A DNA stretch of 64,000 nt from assembly GCF_001025175.1 (NCBI RefSeq), contig NZ_AP012324.1:434001-498000 (forward strand), given 5' to 3'. The notes beneath the pieces were generated by a model. It saw only the letters and a program-made list of their open reading frames with translations, had not been told where the DNA came from and made no database searches. Made by a program: the position numbers and the translations under genes. This document shows positions 21,800 to 30,781 of this stretch, piece by piece. The first letter of the stretch is position 1. Every line of letters begins with the position of its first letter. Source of the stretch: Bifidobacterium breve DSM 20213 = JCM 1192 (GTDB taxonomy: Bacteria; Actinomycetota; Actinomycetes; Actinomycetales; Bifidobacteriaceae).

Positions 21800-22013
21800 A
21801 AAGAAAACACCCCAAGGAAAGGTGGCCAGAGGAGACTTCGCAAGCGGCCAAACGAATTGAAATCCAACGCAGCAGTCGATTCGTTTTTGGCAATCGGAAG
21901 GCAGCCAAAGACAGCCGGAAGATAACCGAGAAGTAACCGGACGAAAACCGGAAGCCAGTCGGAAGAAAGCCAACCACCCGCAAGCCAACTCCAATGGTCC
22001 AGGAGGAGATAAC

Positions 22014-23363
22014 ATGCGCAACACCAAGAAGGTCATCGCGGCAACGGCAGCCGTGGCCACGCTCGTCGGTCTCGCCGCCTGCGGCAGCAGCAACGACAAC
22101 AGCGTCAACAAGGGTGACGCCGACAAGGCCGAACTCGTGTTCTGGGGCTGGGATTCCGGCAACTCGATGAAGGAAATCCTCGCTGACTTCGAGAAGGCCA
22201 ACCCCGGCATCACCGTCAAGTTCAACAACACCGGCACCGCCGAGAAGACCTCCACCGCGCTCTCCAACGCCATCGCCGCCGGCAATGGCGCCCCGGATGT
22301 CGTGATGCTCGAAGATCCGACCGTCACCCAGTTCGCCGTCACCGATGGCCTCGTGGATCTGAGCCGGTTCGGTGCCGACAAGCTCGCCGACGACTTCGCC
22401 GCCGGCCCGTGGAACAAGCTCCAGTACAACAACAAGCCGTACGCTCTACCGATTGATTCCGGCCCTGAAATGTTCTTCTACAACAAGGCAGTGTTCGACA
22501 AGGCCGGCGTGGACGGCGAGTCCATCAAGACTTGGGACGACTACTACGAGGCCGCCAAGAAGATTCGCGCCATCGGCTCCTACATCACCAACCTTGCCGG
22601 CACGTCCAACGACTACCAGCCCTTCACCGCCCAGATCTGGCAGGCCGGCGCCCAGCCGTGGAAGGTCGATGGCGAGAACATCACTATCAACATGACCAAG
22701 GACGAGGGCATGCAGCGCTATATCCAATTCGTCCAGAAGCTCATCGACGAAGACCTCGTGGACACCAAGACCCCGAACTGGTCCGACGATTGGAACCGCG
22801 AGCTCAACGATGGCACCCTCGCCTCCCTGACCATCGGCGCTTGGATGCCGATCAACCTCATGACCGGCGCCCCCGATCAGGCCGGCAACTGGCGCGTCGC
22901 CCAGCTGCCGCAGTGGGAGGACGGCAAGGAAGTCTCCGCCGAAGACGGTGGCTCCGCACTTGCCGTCACCTCGCAGTCCAAGAACCAGGCCGCTGCCTAC
23001 AAGCTCGTTGAGTACATGACGCATGGCGAGGGCGCTCAGACCATGGCCGACACCGGTACCTTCCCGTCCCTGAAGAAGATCCTGAAGTCCGACTCCTTCA
23101 CCGACCCGACCACCGAGTCCAACAAGAAGACCAACGACTACTTCGGCGGTCAGAACGTCAACGAAGTCCTTTCCGCCGCGGCTCAGCGCCCGACCGAGAA
23201 GTTCCAATACCTGCCGTACAACCCGTACGCCCAGACCACTTACGGCGACGAAGTCTCCAAGGCCTACTCCGGCGACATCACCCTGGAGGAAGCACTCCAG
23301 AACTACGCCAAGAAGCTGGCCGAGCAAGGCACGCAGCAGGGCTACAACGTCACCGTCAAGTGA
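22014..23363 (+). CDS. Sugar ABC transporter solute-binding lipoprotein
   Basis: This 449-residue extracellular binding protein has a lipoprotein signal with lipobox LAAC (cysteine 23) and the family 1 fold (ELVFWGWDSGNSMKEILADF, then IDSGPEMFFYNKAVFDKAGV). AGGAGG stands before ATG 22014. It heads an operon with two permeases and a GH42 beta-galactosidase, so it likely captures beta-galacto-oligosaccharides. The set matches what I recall as the gos cluster of B. breve. A GC-rich hairpin pair after the gene could raise its level above that of the permeases. Confidence 0.9.
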   Translation: MRNTKKVIAATAAVATLVGLAACGSSNDNSVNKGDADKAELVFWGWDSGNSMKEILADFEKANPGITVKFNNTGTAEKTSTALSNAIAAGNGAPDVVMLEDPTVTQFAVTDGLVDLSRFGADKLADDFAAGPWNKLQYNNKPYALPIDSGPEMFFYNKAVFDKAGVDGESIKTWDDYYEAAKKIRAIGSYITNLAGTSNDYQPFTAQIWQAGAQPWKVDGENITINMTKDEGMQRYIQFVQKLIDEDLVDTKTPNWSDDWNRELNDGTLASLTIGAWMPINLMTGAPDQAGNWRVAQLPQWEDGKEVSAEDGGSALAVTSQSKNQAAAYKLVEYMTHGEGAQTMADTGTFPSLKKILKSDSFTDPTTESNKKTNDYFGGQNVNEVLSAAAQRPTEKFQYLPYNPYAQTTYGDEVSKAYSGDITLEEALQNYAKKLAEQGTQQGYNVTVK

Positions 23364-23415
23364 CACAATCCGATCTATTGCCGGTACATCCGGCACTGAC
23401 CAACAATCAAAACCT

Positions 23416-23486
23416 GCGGCTAGGCCACTCTCCTTCCGCCTAGCCGCCCGATCTCCCACAGCGGGGATGCTCCCCAGTGTCCCCGC
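23416..23486 (+). terminator. Two hairpins between binding protein and permease genes
   Basis: GCGGCTAGGC...GCCTAGCCGC (23416-23447) is a perfect 10-bp stem, and GCGGGGA...TCCCCGC (23461-23486) a second, followed by TTTCCC. Likely a partial terminator or mRNA-stabilising structure. Confidence 0.65.
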
Positions 23487-23583
23487 TTTCCCATGCCCTC
23501 ACCTGACGTGACCGCTCCAATCGAGCGATCCCCCTGATGGCGGGCGCAGCACAGCAATCCGTATCCCAAGAAAGCAATCGATT

Positions 23584-24546
23584 ATGTCCGATCAAACAAT
23601 GGCCGCAGCCTCGCAGCCAACGGTGGGAATCCTGCCTGAGGAGGCGGATCTGCACACGGCCGAGGCCCGCGTCAACAAGCATAAGGCCGATTGGCGTGGA
23701 TGGAAGTTCATGTGGCCGTTCACGGTGGTGTTCGTGTTCGTGTTCATTATTCCGATTGTGTACGCCATCTACATCAGCTTCTTCAAGAAGCAGATGATCG
23801 GCGGCACGAGGTTCGTCGGGGTCGAGAACTACGCGCGGTTGCTGCAGGACGGCCAGTTCTGGTCGTCCGTGGGTCGTGTGGCGCTGTTCACCTGCGTGCA
23901 GGTGCCGATCATGCTGTTCCTGTCGGCTGCCATGGCCCTCGCCCTGGATTCGATGAAGCTGCACGGCGCCAAGTTCTTCCGCATCAGCACGTTCCTGCCC
24001 TATGCGGTGCCCGCGGTGGTGTCCACGTTGGTGTGGGGCTTCGTGTACGGCGCGAAGTACGGCCTGGTGGGCTCGTTCAACGACTTCTTCGGCACGAACG
24101 TCGACGTGCTGCAGCCGGGCGTGCTGCTTGCCTCCATCGGCAACATCAGCACGTGGGAGTTCACCGGCTACAACATGCTGATCTTCTACTCGTCGCTGTC
24201 CACCATCCCGCACTCCCTGTACGAGGCCGCGTCCATCGATGGCGCTTCCGAATGGCAGATCGTCAAGTCCATCAAGCTGCCCGAGCTGAAGGGCTCGCTG
24301 GCCATCACGGTGATCTTCTCGATCATCGGCAGCTTCCAGCTGTTCAACGAGCCGAGCATCTTGCAGAACATGGTTCCGGGCAACGCGATCACCACGTACT
24401 ACACGCCGAACATGTACGCGTACAACCTGAGCTTCTCCGGCAACCAGTCGAATTACGCGGCCGCTCTGGCCATCGTGATGGCCGTCATCACCATGGCCAT
24501 CGCCTACGCCGTGCAGCTGAAGAGCATGAAGGAGCAGATGAAGTGA
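23584..24546 (+). CDS. Sugar ABC transporter permease, MalF type
   Basis: The 320-residue inner-membrane protein has six predicted membrane segments and the EAA loop YEAASIDGASEWQIVKSIKL near residue 215. It pairs with the permease encoded next to form the membrane channel. The start ATG at 23584 has only a weak upstream purine stretch (AAGAAAG). No ATPase gene is in the operon, so a shared MsmK-like ATPase from elsewhere must energise it, as is usual in bifidobacteria. Confidence 0.9.
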   Translation: MSDQTMAAASQPTVGILPEEADLHTAEARVNKHKADWRGWKFMWPFTVVFVFVFIIPIVYAIYISFFKKQMIGGTRFVGVENYARLLQDGQFWSSVGRVALFTCVQVPIMLFLSAAMALALDSMKLHGAKFFRISTFLPYAVPAVVSTLVWGFVYGAKYGLVGSFNDFFGTNVDVLQPGVLLASIGNISTWEFTGYNMLIFYSSLSTIPHSLYEAASIDGASEWQIVKSIKLPELKGSLAITVIFSIIGSFQLFNEPSILQNMVPGNAITTYYTPNMYAYNLSFSGNQSNYAAALAIVMAVITMAIAYAVQLKSMKEQMK

Positions 24547-24598
24547 CGACGACCGCCCGTATTGCCGGATTGGTTTCGATTGTGAAGGAGCGTGCGTG

Positions 24599-25597
24599 AT
24601 GAGTGCCGCAGCATCTACCCGTCTGACTGACGCCGAACTGAAGGCGCAGGAGAAGGCCGCCAGGAAGGCCGAGAAGGAACGCCAGAAGCGCATCGCCGCC
24701 GATGAGGCGGCCGAGCGCAGGCGCAGCGCCAGGGCCGGTTTCGCGAACGTGAGCAACCCGCGCCGTTCGACCCTGATGACCGTGCTGTGCGCGATCTTCG
24801 CCGTGTACTGCCTGTTCCCGTTCGTGTACCTGGTGATCAACGCCACCAAGACCCAGGCCGACTTCACCTCCACGTTCGGCCTCGGCTTCGGCAAGAGCTT
24901 CGCCCTGTGGGACAACATCGTCACGGTGTTCACCTACCAGGGCGGCATCTTCGGCCGCTGGCTGGTCAACACCCTGCTCTACGTGGTCGTCGGCGCCGGC
25001 GGCGCCACCCTCCTGGCCATCATGGGCGGCTACGCGCTGGCCAAGTTCCGCTTCCCGGGCCGCAAGGCCGTGTTCGCCGTGATCATCGGCTCGATCTCCG
25101 TGCCGGGCATCGCCCTGGCCGTGCCGCAGTTCCTCCTGTTCGCCAAGCTGGGCCTGACCAACACCCCGTGGGCCATGATCATCCCGTCGCTGATCTCCCC
25201 GTTCGGCCTGTACCTGATGTGGATCTTCAGCGAGCAGGCCGTGCCCACCGAGCTCCTGGAGGCCGCCCGCGTGGACGGCGCGTCCGAGTTCCGCACGTTC
25301 TGGACCATCAGCCTGCCCCTTCTGGCCCCCGGTATCGTGACGACCGCCCTGTTCACGATCGTGGCGACGTGGAACAACTACTTCCTGCCGTTGATCATGT
25401 TGAAGGACGCCGACTGGTACCCGCTGACCATCGGTCTGAACCAGTGGAAGGACCAGGCCTCGACCGCGGGCGGCCAGGCCATCCAGAACCTGGTGATCAC
25501 CGGCTCCCTGATCACGATCATCCCGCTGGTCATCGCGTTCCTGTGCCTGCAGAAGTACTGGCAGTCCGGCCTCGCCGCAGGCGCCGTCAAGGAGTAG
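24599..25597 (+). CDS. Sugar ABC transporter permease, MalG type
   Basis: The protein of about 332 residues begins with a highly charged, lysine- and alanine-rich cytoplasmic helix (about residues 8-42), then six membrane segments and the EAA loop LLEAARVDGASEFRTFWTIS. It partners the permease encoded upstream. The start ATG at 24599 sits 8 bases after GAAGGAG; GTG at 24596 is a less likely alternative. The bases are extremely GC-rich and codon-biased, suggesting high expression. Confidence 0.9.
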   Translation: MSAAASTRLTDAELKAQEKAARKAEKERQKRIAADEAAERRRSARAGFANVSNPRRSTLMTVLCAIFAVYCLFPFVYLVINATKTQADFTSTFGLGFGKSFALWDNIVTVFTYQGGIFGRWLVNTLLYVVVGAGGATLLAIMGGYALAKFRFPGRKAVFAVIIGSISVPGIALAVPQFLLFAKLGLTNTPWAMIIPSLISPFGLYLMWIFSEQAVPTELLEAARVDGASEFRTFWTISLPLLAPGIVTTALFTIVATWNNYFLPLIMLKDADWYPLTIGLNQWKDQASTAGGQAIQNLVITGSLITIIPLVIAFLCLQKYWQSGLAAGAVKE

Positions 25598-25602
25598 TTG
25601 CT

Positions 25603-25702
25603 ACTCCCTCTGACTCTCCTCAGAGAGGGGAGCTGGAGAAATGGGGTCTTGGCTTCCCTCTCTGAGGAGAGCTGTCGAACGCAGTGAGACTGAGGGGAGC
25701 CA
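25603..25702. repeat. Dispersed palindromic repeat, one and a half copies
   Basis: A partial copy (CTCTCCTCAGAGAGGGGAGC) is followed by a full one, GGCTTCCCTCTCTGAGGAGA continuing GCTGTCG..GAGACTGAGGGGAGCC. It lies between the MalG-type permease and GH42 genes and may modulate read-through. Confidence 0.75.
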
Positions 25703-25764
25703 AAGCCCAAAACCGGCAAACACAGCACCGGCCATGAGCCGATACAATAAAGGATTTGATTAAT

Positions 25765-27897
25765 ATGACTACTCGTAGAGCATTTAGGTGGCCGTCCCTG
25801 CTGACGGAATCCGGCCGCGGCATCGCGTTCGGCGGCGACTACAACCCGGACCAGTGGCCCGAGGAGACGTTGGACGAGGATATCCGTCTCATGGGTGAGG
25901 CCGGCGTGAACGTCGTATCGCTGGCAATCTTCAGCTGGGACAAGATCGAGCCGGTCGAGGGCGCGTTCACGTTCGAGTGGCTCGACCATGTGATCGACAG
26001 GCTCGGCAAAGCCGGCATCGCCGTGGACTTGGCCTCCGCTACCGCCACCGCGCCGCTGTGGCTGTACGAATCCCATCCAGAGGTGCTGCCGGTAGACCGG
26101 TATGGTCATATCGTCAACGCGGGCTCACGCCAGTCGTGGCGGCCCACAAGCCCGGTGTTCAAGGAATACGCGCTGCGCCTGTGCCGCAAACTTGCTGAAC
26201 GCTACAAGGACAACCCGTATGTGACCGCCTGGCACATGGGCAACGAATACGGCTGGAACAACCGCTACGACTACTCCGACAACGCCTTGGCCGCGTTCCG
26301 CACGTGGTGCGAGGCCAAGTACGGTACCATCGACGCGTTGAACGAGGCGTGGGGCACGGCCTTCTGGTCGCAGCACGTGAACAGTTTCGACGAGGTGTTG
26401 CTGCCGCGTCACATGGGCGGCGATGCCATGGTCAACCCGCCGCAGCAGCTCGACTATGAGCGGTTCGGCAACGACATGCTGCTCGACTTCTACAAGGCCG
26501 AACGTGACGCTATCGAGCAGATCTGCCCCGGCAAGCCGTTCACCACGAACTTCATGGTCTCCACCGACCAGTGCGTCATGGACTACGCCAAATGGGCCGG
26601 CGAGGTGGACTTCGTGTCCAACGACCACTACTTCCATGAAGGCGAATCCCACTTGGACGAGCTCGCCTGCTCGGACGCGCTCATGGACTCCCTCGCGCTG
26701 GGCAAGCCGTGGTACGTGATGGAGCACTCCACCTCAGCCGTGCAGTGGAAGCCGCTCAACGCGCGCAAACGGGCCGGCGAACTTATGCGCGACTCCCTGG
26801 CCCACGTGGCCATGGGCGCCGACGCCATCTGCTTCTTCCAATGGCGGCAGTCCGTGTCCGGCGCCGAGGCGTTCCACTCCGCCATGCTGCCCCACGCGGG
26901 CGCCGACACGAAGGTCTTCCGCGGCGTATGCGAGCTCGGCAAGGCGCTGAAGACCCTCTCCGACGCCGGGCTGCAGGGCACTGAGCTCGAGCGTGCCGGC
27001 ACGGCGATCCTGTTCAGCGCGGAATCCGAATGGGCCACACGCTCCGAAACCCTGCCCAGCATGAAACTCAACCATTGGCACGACGTTCGCGACTGGTACC
27101 GCGGCTTCCTGGATGCCGGGCTGCGCGCGGACGTGGTGCCGCTCGCCTACGACTGGACTGACTACAAAACCATCGTGCTGCCCACCGTGCTCAGCCTGTC
27201 CGACGAAGACGTTCGCCGTATCGCCGACTTCGCGAAGGCCGGCGGAACCGTCATCGTCGGCTACGCCACTGGCCTGGTCGACGAGTACTTCCACATCGGG
27301 CTCGGCGGATACCCAGGTGCCGGCAATGGCCTCCTACGCGACATGCTCGGCATCCGCAGCGAAGAATTCAACATCCTCGGTGAAGAAGCCGAAGGCGAGC
27401 CCAGCGAAATTAGCCTGTCCAACGGTCTGACGACCCGCCTGTGGCAGAACGACGTGACTTCCGTAGCCGCGGACACCACAGTGCTCGCCTCTTACACAGG
27501 TGAGTCCGCCGCCGACTGGGAGCTGGAGCGCACCCCCGCCATCACCAGCCACCCCTATGGCAACGGTACCGCCATCTACGTGGGCTGCGACCTTAACCGT
27601 CACGACATTGCCCAGCTGCTCAAAGCACTTGGCTCCCGCTGGCGGGAGCTGTCGGCGCAGCCGACTGAGGGTGGTCAAACTCCAACCTATCCCACCACAG
27701 ATCCCCGCATCCTGCACACCATCCGCCGATCCGCAGACGGCTCCACCCGCTTCGATTTCTACCTCAACCGCTCAAACCAGCCCGTCGCCATCAACGGTGT
27801 GGAAGGTGATCCCATCATCGTCCACCGTTGCGAGACTGACGCCGTTGGATATACGCTGAACCGCAACGCCATTCTTATCGCTAAAACGTCCTGCTAA
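25765..27897 (+). CDS. GH42 beta-galactosidase
   Basis: The cytosolic enzyme (710 residues) removes galactose from beta-galacto-oligosaccharides. Domain order is the family's: catalytic TIM barrel (about 15-390), trimerisation domain (about 395-610) and C-terminal beta domain. The acid/base is E161 in HMGNEYGWNN, and the nucleophile E320 in PWYVMEHSTSAVQWKP. I chose ATG at 25765 after AAAGGATTT over an in-frame codon at 25756. Residues about 623-638 (GSRWRELSAQPTEGG) come from a dispersed repeat inserted in frame. As the last structural gene of the uptake operon it matches GosG of B. breve by context. Confidence 0.93.
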   Translation: MTTRRAFRWPSLLTESGRGIAFGGDYNPDQWPEETLDEDIRLMGEAGVNVVSLAIFSWDKIEPVEGAFTFEWLDHVIDRLGKAGIAVDLASATATAPLWLYESHPEVLPVDRYGHIVNAGSRQSWRPTSPVFKEYALRLCRKLAERYKDNPYVTAWHMGNEYGWNNRYDYSDNALAAFRTWCEAKYGTIDALNEAWGTAFWSQHVNSFDEVLLPRHMGGDAMVNPPQQLDYERFGNDMLLDFYKAERDAIEQICPGKPFTTNFMVSTDQCVMDYAKWAGEVDFVSNDHYFHEGESHLDELACSDALMDSLALGKPWYVMEHSTSAVQWKPLNARKRAGELMRDSLAHVAMGADAICFFQWRQSVSGAEAFHSAMLPHAGADTKVFRGVCELGKALKTLSDAGLQGTELERAGTAILFSAESEWATRSETLPSMKLNHWHDVRDWYRGFLDAGLRADVVPLAYDWTDYKTIVLPTVLSLSDEDVRRIADFAKAGGTVIVGYATGLVDEYFHIGLGGYPGAGNGLLRDMLGIRSEEFNILGEEAEGEPSEISLSNGLTTRLWQNDVTSVAADTTVLASYTGESAADWELERTPAITSHPYGNGTAIYVGCDLNRHDIAQLLKALGSRWRELSAQPTEGGQTPTYPTTDPRILHTIRRSADGSTRFDFYLNRSNQPVAINGVEGDPIIVHRCETDAVGYTLNRNAILIAKTSC
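27631..27675. repeat. Dispersed palindromic repeat inside the GH42 gene
   Basis: GGCTCCCGCTGGCGGGAGCT then GTCGGCGCAGCCGACTGAGG and GTGG. Both hairpins are perfect or nearly so, and the reading frame is kept. Confidence 0.85.
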
Positions 27898-27939
27898 ACC
27901 GGCTAGAATGGCAATGTTGTCCGGATAGAGGAGCGCGGC

Positions 27940-28995
27940 ATGAGCGACGAGAAAACAGCCAAGCGTCGAGCGACGCTACGCGATGTCGCTCAGGCCGCCG
28001 GTGTATCGCTCAAAACTGCGTCGAACGTGATCAATGGCTCCGGGCGTATGACCGATGAGACCCGTGCCAAGGTCGAGTCGGTCATTAAGGACCTCGACTA
28101 CCGAGTCAATGTGGCTGCCCGCAACCTCAACCGCAATCACACCGGTTTCATCACCCTTGCCGTGCCTTCGCTGATTCCGCCATATCTGGCCGAGTTGGCC
28201 AACCGCACCATCGAGGCCGCCCGCCAGCGCAACTATTCCGTATACGTCACCACGTATGCGGAAGGCTCCGCGAAAGGCGCGCGCGATCTGCTGAAGAAGT
28301 TCAACTCCACGGTGTCCGATGGCATGATCCTTTCCATGAGCGAGGTGGAAAACATTTCGCCCGATGATCTGAAGGTTGATTTTCCGCTGGTCATCGTTGG
28401 CGCGCGTACCACGTGGGGCATTGTGGATCACGTGACCCCAGACGATGTATCCGCAGCCGCCATGGCCGCAGGCTACCTGTATGAGCGCGGTTCCACCAGA
28501 CTTGCAGTGATCGGTGCCCGTGACGTTTACGACGAAGATGCATTGCTGAATGCCGTAGAAGGCAACGCGCAGCTGCGTCTGCGCGGCATCATCGAAGAGA
28601 CCCACAGGCGTGGGCTCTCCTTGGATCCGCAGCTGATTGGCAACACTGATCAGGATTGGACCATCGGAGCCGGTGCCCGTGTGACCCAGCGGCTCATTGA
28701 TTCCGGCGTGCCGTTCGACGGTGTGATCGCCCTGAACGATCAGTTGGCCATCGGCGCATTGACCGCTCTGCGCACCGCTGGTTATGAGGTGCCCGCGCAG
28801 GTGCAGGTCATCGGCTTCGATAACAACGAGGAAGCCCCCTACCTGCAGATTCCGCTGACCACCATGGATTCCCGCCTTGACTGGACGGCTCCCACGGCAG
28901 TGAATCGCATCCTCGGACGCATCGACGGCAGCATCACCAAGCCCGAACTGCTCACCACCGAATCCCAAGTCATCGCCCGCGCCTCCACACGCTGA
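27940..28995 (+). CDS. LacI-family regulator, probable repressor of the beta-galactoside operon
   Basis: The 351-residue protein has an N-terminal helix-turn-helix (ATLRDVAQAAGVSLKTASNV) and hinge (DLDYRVNVAARNL), then a sugar-sensing periplasmic-binding-type domain with the ALNDQLAIGAL motif. ATG at 27940 follows AGGAGCG. It is 42 bases downstream of the GH42 gene on the same strand, so it is probably the local regulator (GosR-like) and is partly co-transcribed. The palindromes at the operon promoter are unusual for LacI proteins, so the pairing is inferred from position only. Confidence 0.87.
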   Translation: MSDEKTAKRRATLRDVAQAAGVSLKTASNVINGSGRMTDETRAKVESVIKDLDYRVNVAARNLNRNHTGFITLAVPSLIPPYLAELANRTIEAARQRNYSVYVTTYAEGSAKGARDLLKKFNSTVSDGMILSMSEVENISPDDLKVDFPLVIVGARTTWGIVDHVTPDDVSAAAMAAGYLYERGSTRLAVIGARDVYDEDALLNAVEGNAQLRLRGIIEETHRRGLSLDPQLIGNTDQDWTIGAGARVTQRLIDSGVPFDGVIALNDQLAIGALTALRTAGYEVPAQVQVIGFDNNEEAPYLQIPLTTMDSRLDWTAPTAVNRILGRIDGSITKPELLTTESQVIARASTR

Positions 28996-29054
28996 CATGC
29001 GCCTCTCCGTGTACAGTGGCGTGTAGTCGCAGCAATAAAGGAGCATCACAAGCC

Positions 29055-29603
29055 ATGGCCGACGGACGCATCAACCCCGCCAACGTGCCGGACATCGCCT
29101 TGAAAGACGGCCAGTCCATTCCGCAGGTCGGTCTCGGCGTGCTACGTATCGACGACGAGGGCCTGGCCCGCACGCTCGGCGTGTGCAACTTCATGCCCGC
29201 CGACCTGAAGCGTCTGCACGAGGAGACCGGCGCATGGCCGGCCGTCAACCAGATCGAGCTGCACCCCACGTGGCAGCAGCGCGAAGTGGTGGCCTTTTGC
29301 AAGGAACATGGCATCGCCGTGGAGGCTTACTCGCCGATGGCCCGTGGCGCCGACCTCAACGCCGGCAACGGCACTATCGAGAAGATCGCCGCCGCGCATG
29401 GGGTCAGCCCAGCCCGGGTGATTCTGCGCTGGCACATCGAAAACGGCACCATCATCATTCCGAAGTCCGTGCACGCAGCGCGCCAGAAGGAAAACCTCGA
29501 CCTGTTCGGCTTCGAGCTCACCGCCGAAGAACATGCAGCCATCGATGCTCTTGACGGTCCGACCCGCGCCGGTCATGACCCCCTCACCTTCACCTACGCC
29601 TGA
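29055..29603 (+). pseudogene. Aldo/keto reductase with large in-frame internal deletion
   Basis: The frame is open for 182 residues, but family members are about 275-280. It runs normally from DGQSIPQVGLGVLRIDDEG and then jumps to RTLGVCNFMPADLKRLHEET. About 100 residues are missing at roughly 29150-29165, including the catalytic Asp/Tyr/Lys/His region. The NADPH-binding end (IIIPKSVHAARQKENLDLFG) is intact. It cannot be an active reductase. ATG 29055 follows AAAGGAG, so it is probably still translated, and its stop overlaps the next gene start. Confidence 0.8.
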
Positions 29604-30361
29604 TGCCTCCGCACCGTCGTCCTTACCGTTCCAGCGCTCACTTCAGCCGCCGCTTCAACGCCTCCGGGCCACTGGAGCGTGTGCTTATGCTCATTGTCAT
29701 TGCGGCGGTCATTGGCATTACGGTCGGCCTGCTGCTGCCGCGAGTCAATCCTGATGCAGCCAAGCTCACCGGCGGATACACCGCCACCGGTTCCGCCGCT
29801 GACACGTTGAACAAGCTTACCGTGGATGACAACCAGAGCGCACACGGCTACGACCGCGATTCCTTTGCATTCCGTTCCGTCGATACCGACGGTAACGGTT
29901 GCGACGCCCGCGATGATGTACTTGCCCGCGACCTGACCGACGTCAAATACAAATACGCTGGTTCCTGTGTGGTGGTGTCCGGCACATTGGATGACCCTTA
30001 TACCGGGCAAACCATCAACTTCGTGCGCGGCCGCACCACCAGCGCCAAAGTGCAGATCGACCATGTGGTAGCGCTCGAAAATGCATGGCAGTCCGGTGCC
30101 AACAAGTGGCCCGCAACCAAACGTCACGAGTTTGGCAATGACCCTTATAATCTGCTCGCCGTGAATGGCCCCGCCAACCAGGAGAAAGGCTCAGCCTCCG
30201 CCGCTTACTGGCTGCCCACCAACAGCGAATACCGCTGTGACTACGTGGCACGCCAAATTGGCGTCAAAGACAAGTACCAACTCACCGTCACATCCCAAGA
30301 AAAGGACGCCATGCTCGCCGTCCTCCACACCTGCCCCGGCCAAGCCGTGCCAGCGGATTAG
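29603..30361 (+). CDS. Membrane-anchored or secreted HNH-type nuclease (DUF1524 family)
   Basis: The 252-residue protein has one N-terminal membrane segment (VLMLIVIAAVIGITVGLLL) and an extracellular domain ending in the DUF1524/GmrSD C-terminal HNH fold: QIDHVVALENAWQSG with the catalytic DH, then NDPYNLLAVNGPANQEKG with the conserved asparagines. Cysteine pairs (GC..AGSC, RC..TC) suggest disulfides outside the cell. Such proteins are common in actinobacteria and may degrade extracellular DNA. Its ATG overlaps the stop of the preceding gene by one base. Confidence 0.8.
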   Translation: MPPHRRPYRSSAHFSRRFNASGPLERVLMLIVIAAVIGITVGLLLPRVNPDAAKLTGGYTATGSAADTLNKLTVDDNQSAHGYDRDSFAFRSVDTDGNGCDARDDVLARDLTDVKYKYAGSCVVVSGTLDDPYTGQTINFVRGRTTSAKVQIDHVVALENAWQSGANKWPATKRHEFGNDPYNLLAVNGPANQEKGSASAAYWLPTNSEYRCDYVARQIGVKDKYQLTVTSQEKDAMLAVLHTCPGQAVPAD

Positions 30362-30458
30362 GAGGAAGAGGCTATCTCGAGGGATTATCCAGTAGAGGAG
30401 CGTGCCCCTCGTCAAATGCTCGTAGCAGTCGTCGCAAGAGAAATGTGGCGAAGTAAGG

Positions 30459-30590
30459 TGCAGTAAACACATGTTCACTACTGACGATATTGCCTGCAGA
30501 TAATTTCATGCCAAACTGAATCTCCGGATACGAGTCAGAAGAGATCAACGTTCGCATAGATTTGGCAGTAGTAAACATGTGTTTACTGCA
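30459..30590. repeat. Long inverted repeat upstream of mntH
   Basis: CAGTAGTnAACATGTGTTTA followed by CTGCA lies at 30566-30590 and, inverted with one mismatch, at 30459-30483. The arms contain the palindrome AAACATGTGTTT. They lie 82 bases apart and about 130 bases upstream of the mntH promoter; 30362-30758 holds no gene I recognise. Confidence 0.75.
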
Positions 30591-30717
30591 ATTACTGCGA
30601 TTCTGCACTTTCATGAGCGAGTTTCTGGTGACGTAGCATATTTCATGAGTGAGATAAACGGCGTATCCTCTGTTGACTGACTCATCATTCGCCAATTGTC
30701 CGCAAATCGTTTGTGTA

Positions 30718-30747
30718 TTGACACCCGAAACATGCCTGCGCTATAAC
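30718..30747 (+). promoter_or_regulatory. mntH promoter
   Basis: TTGACA (30718-30723), an 18-base spacer and TATAAC (30742-30747), 35 bases before the chosen start codon. Confidence 0.6.
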
Positions 30748-30781
30748 TGGGCGCGGTATGAAGGAAATAGGGGAAGACGAT

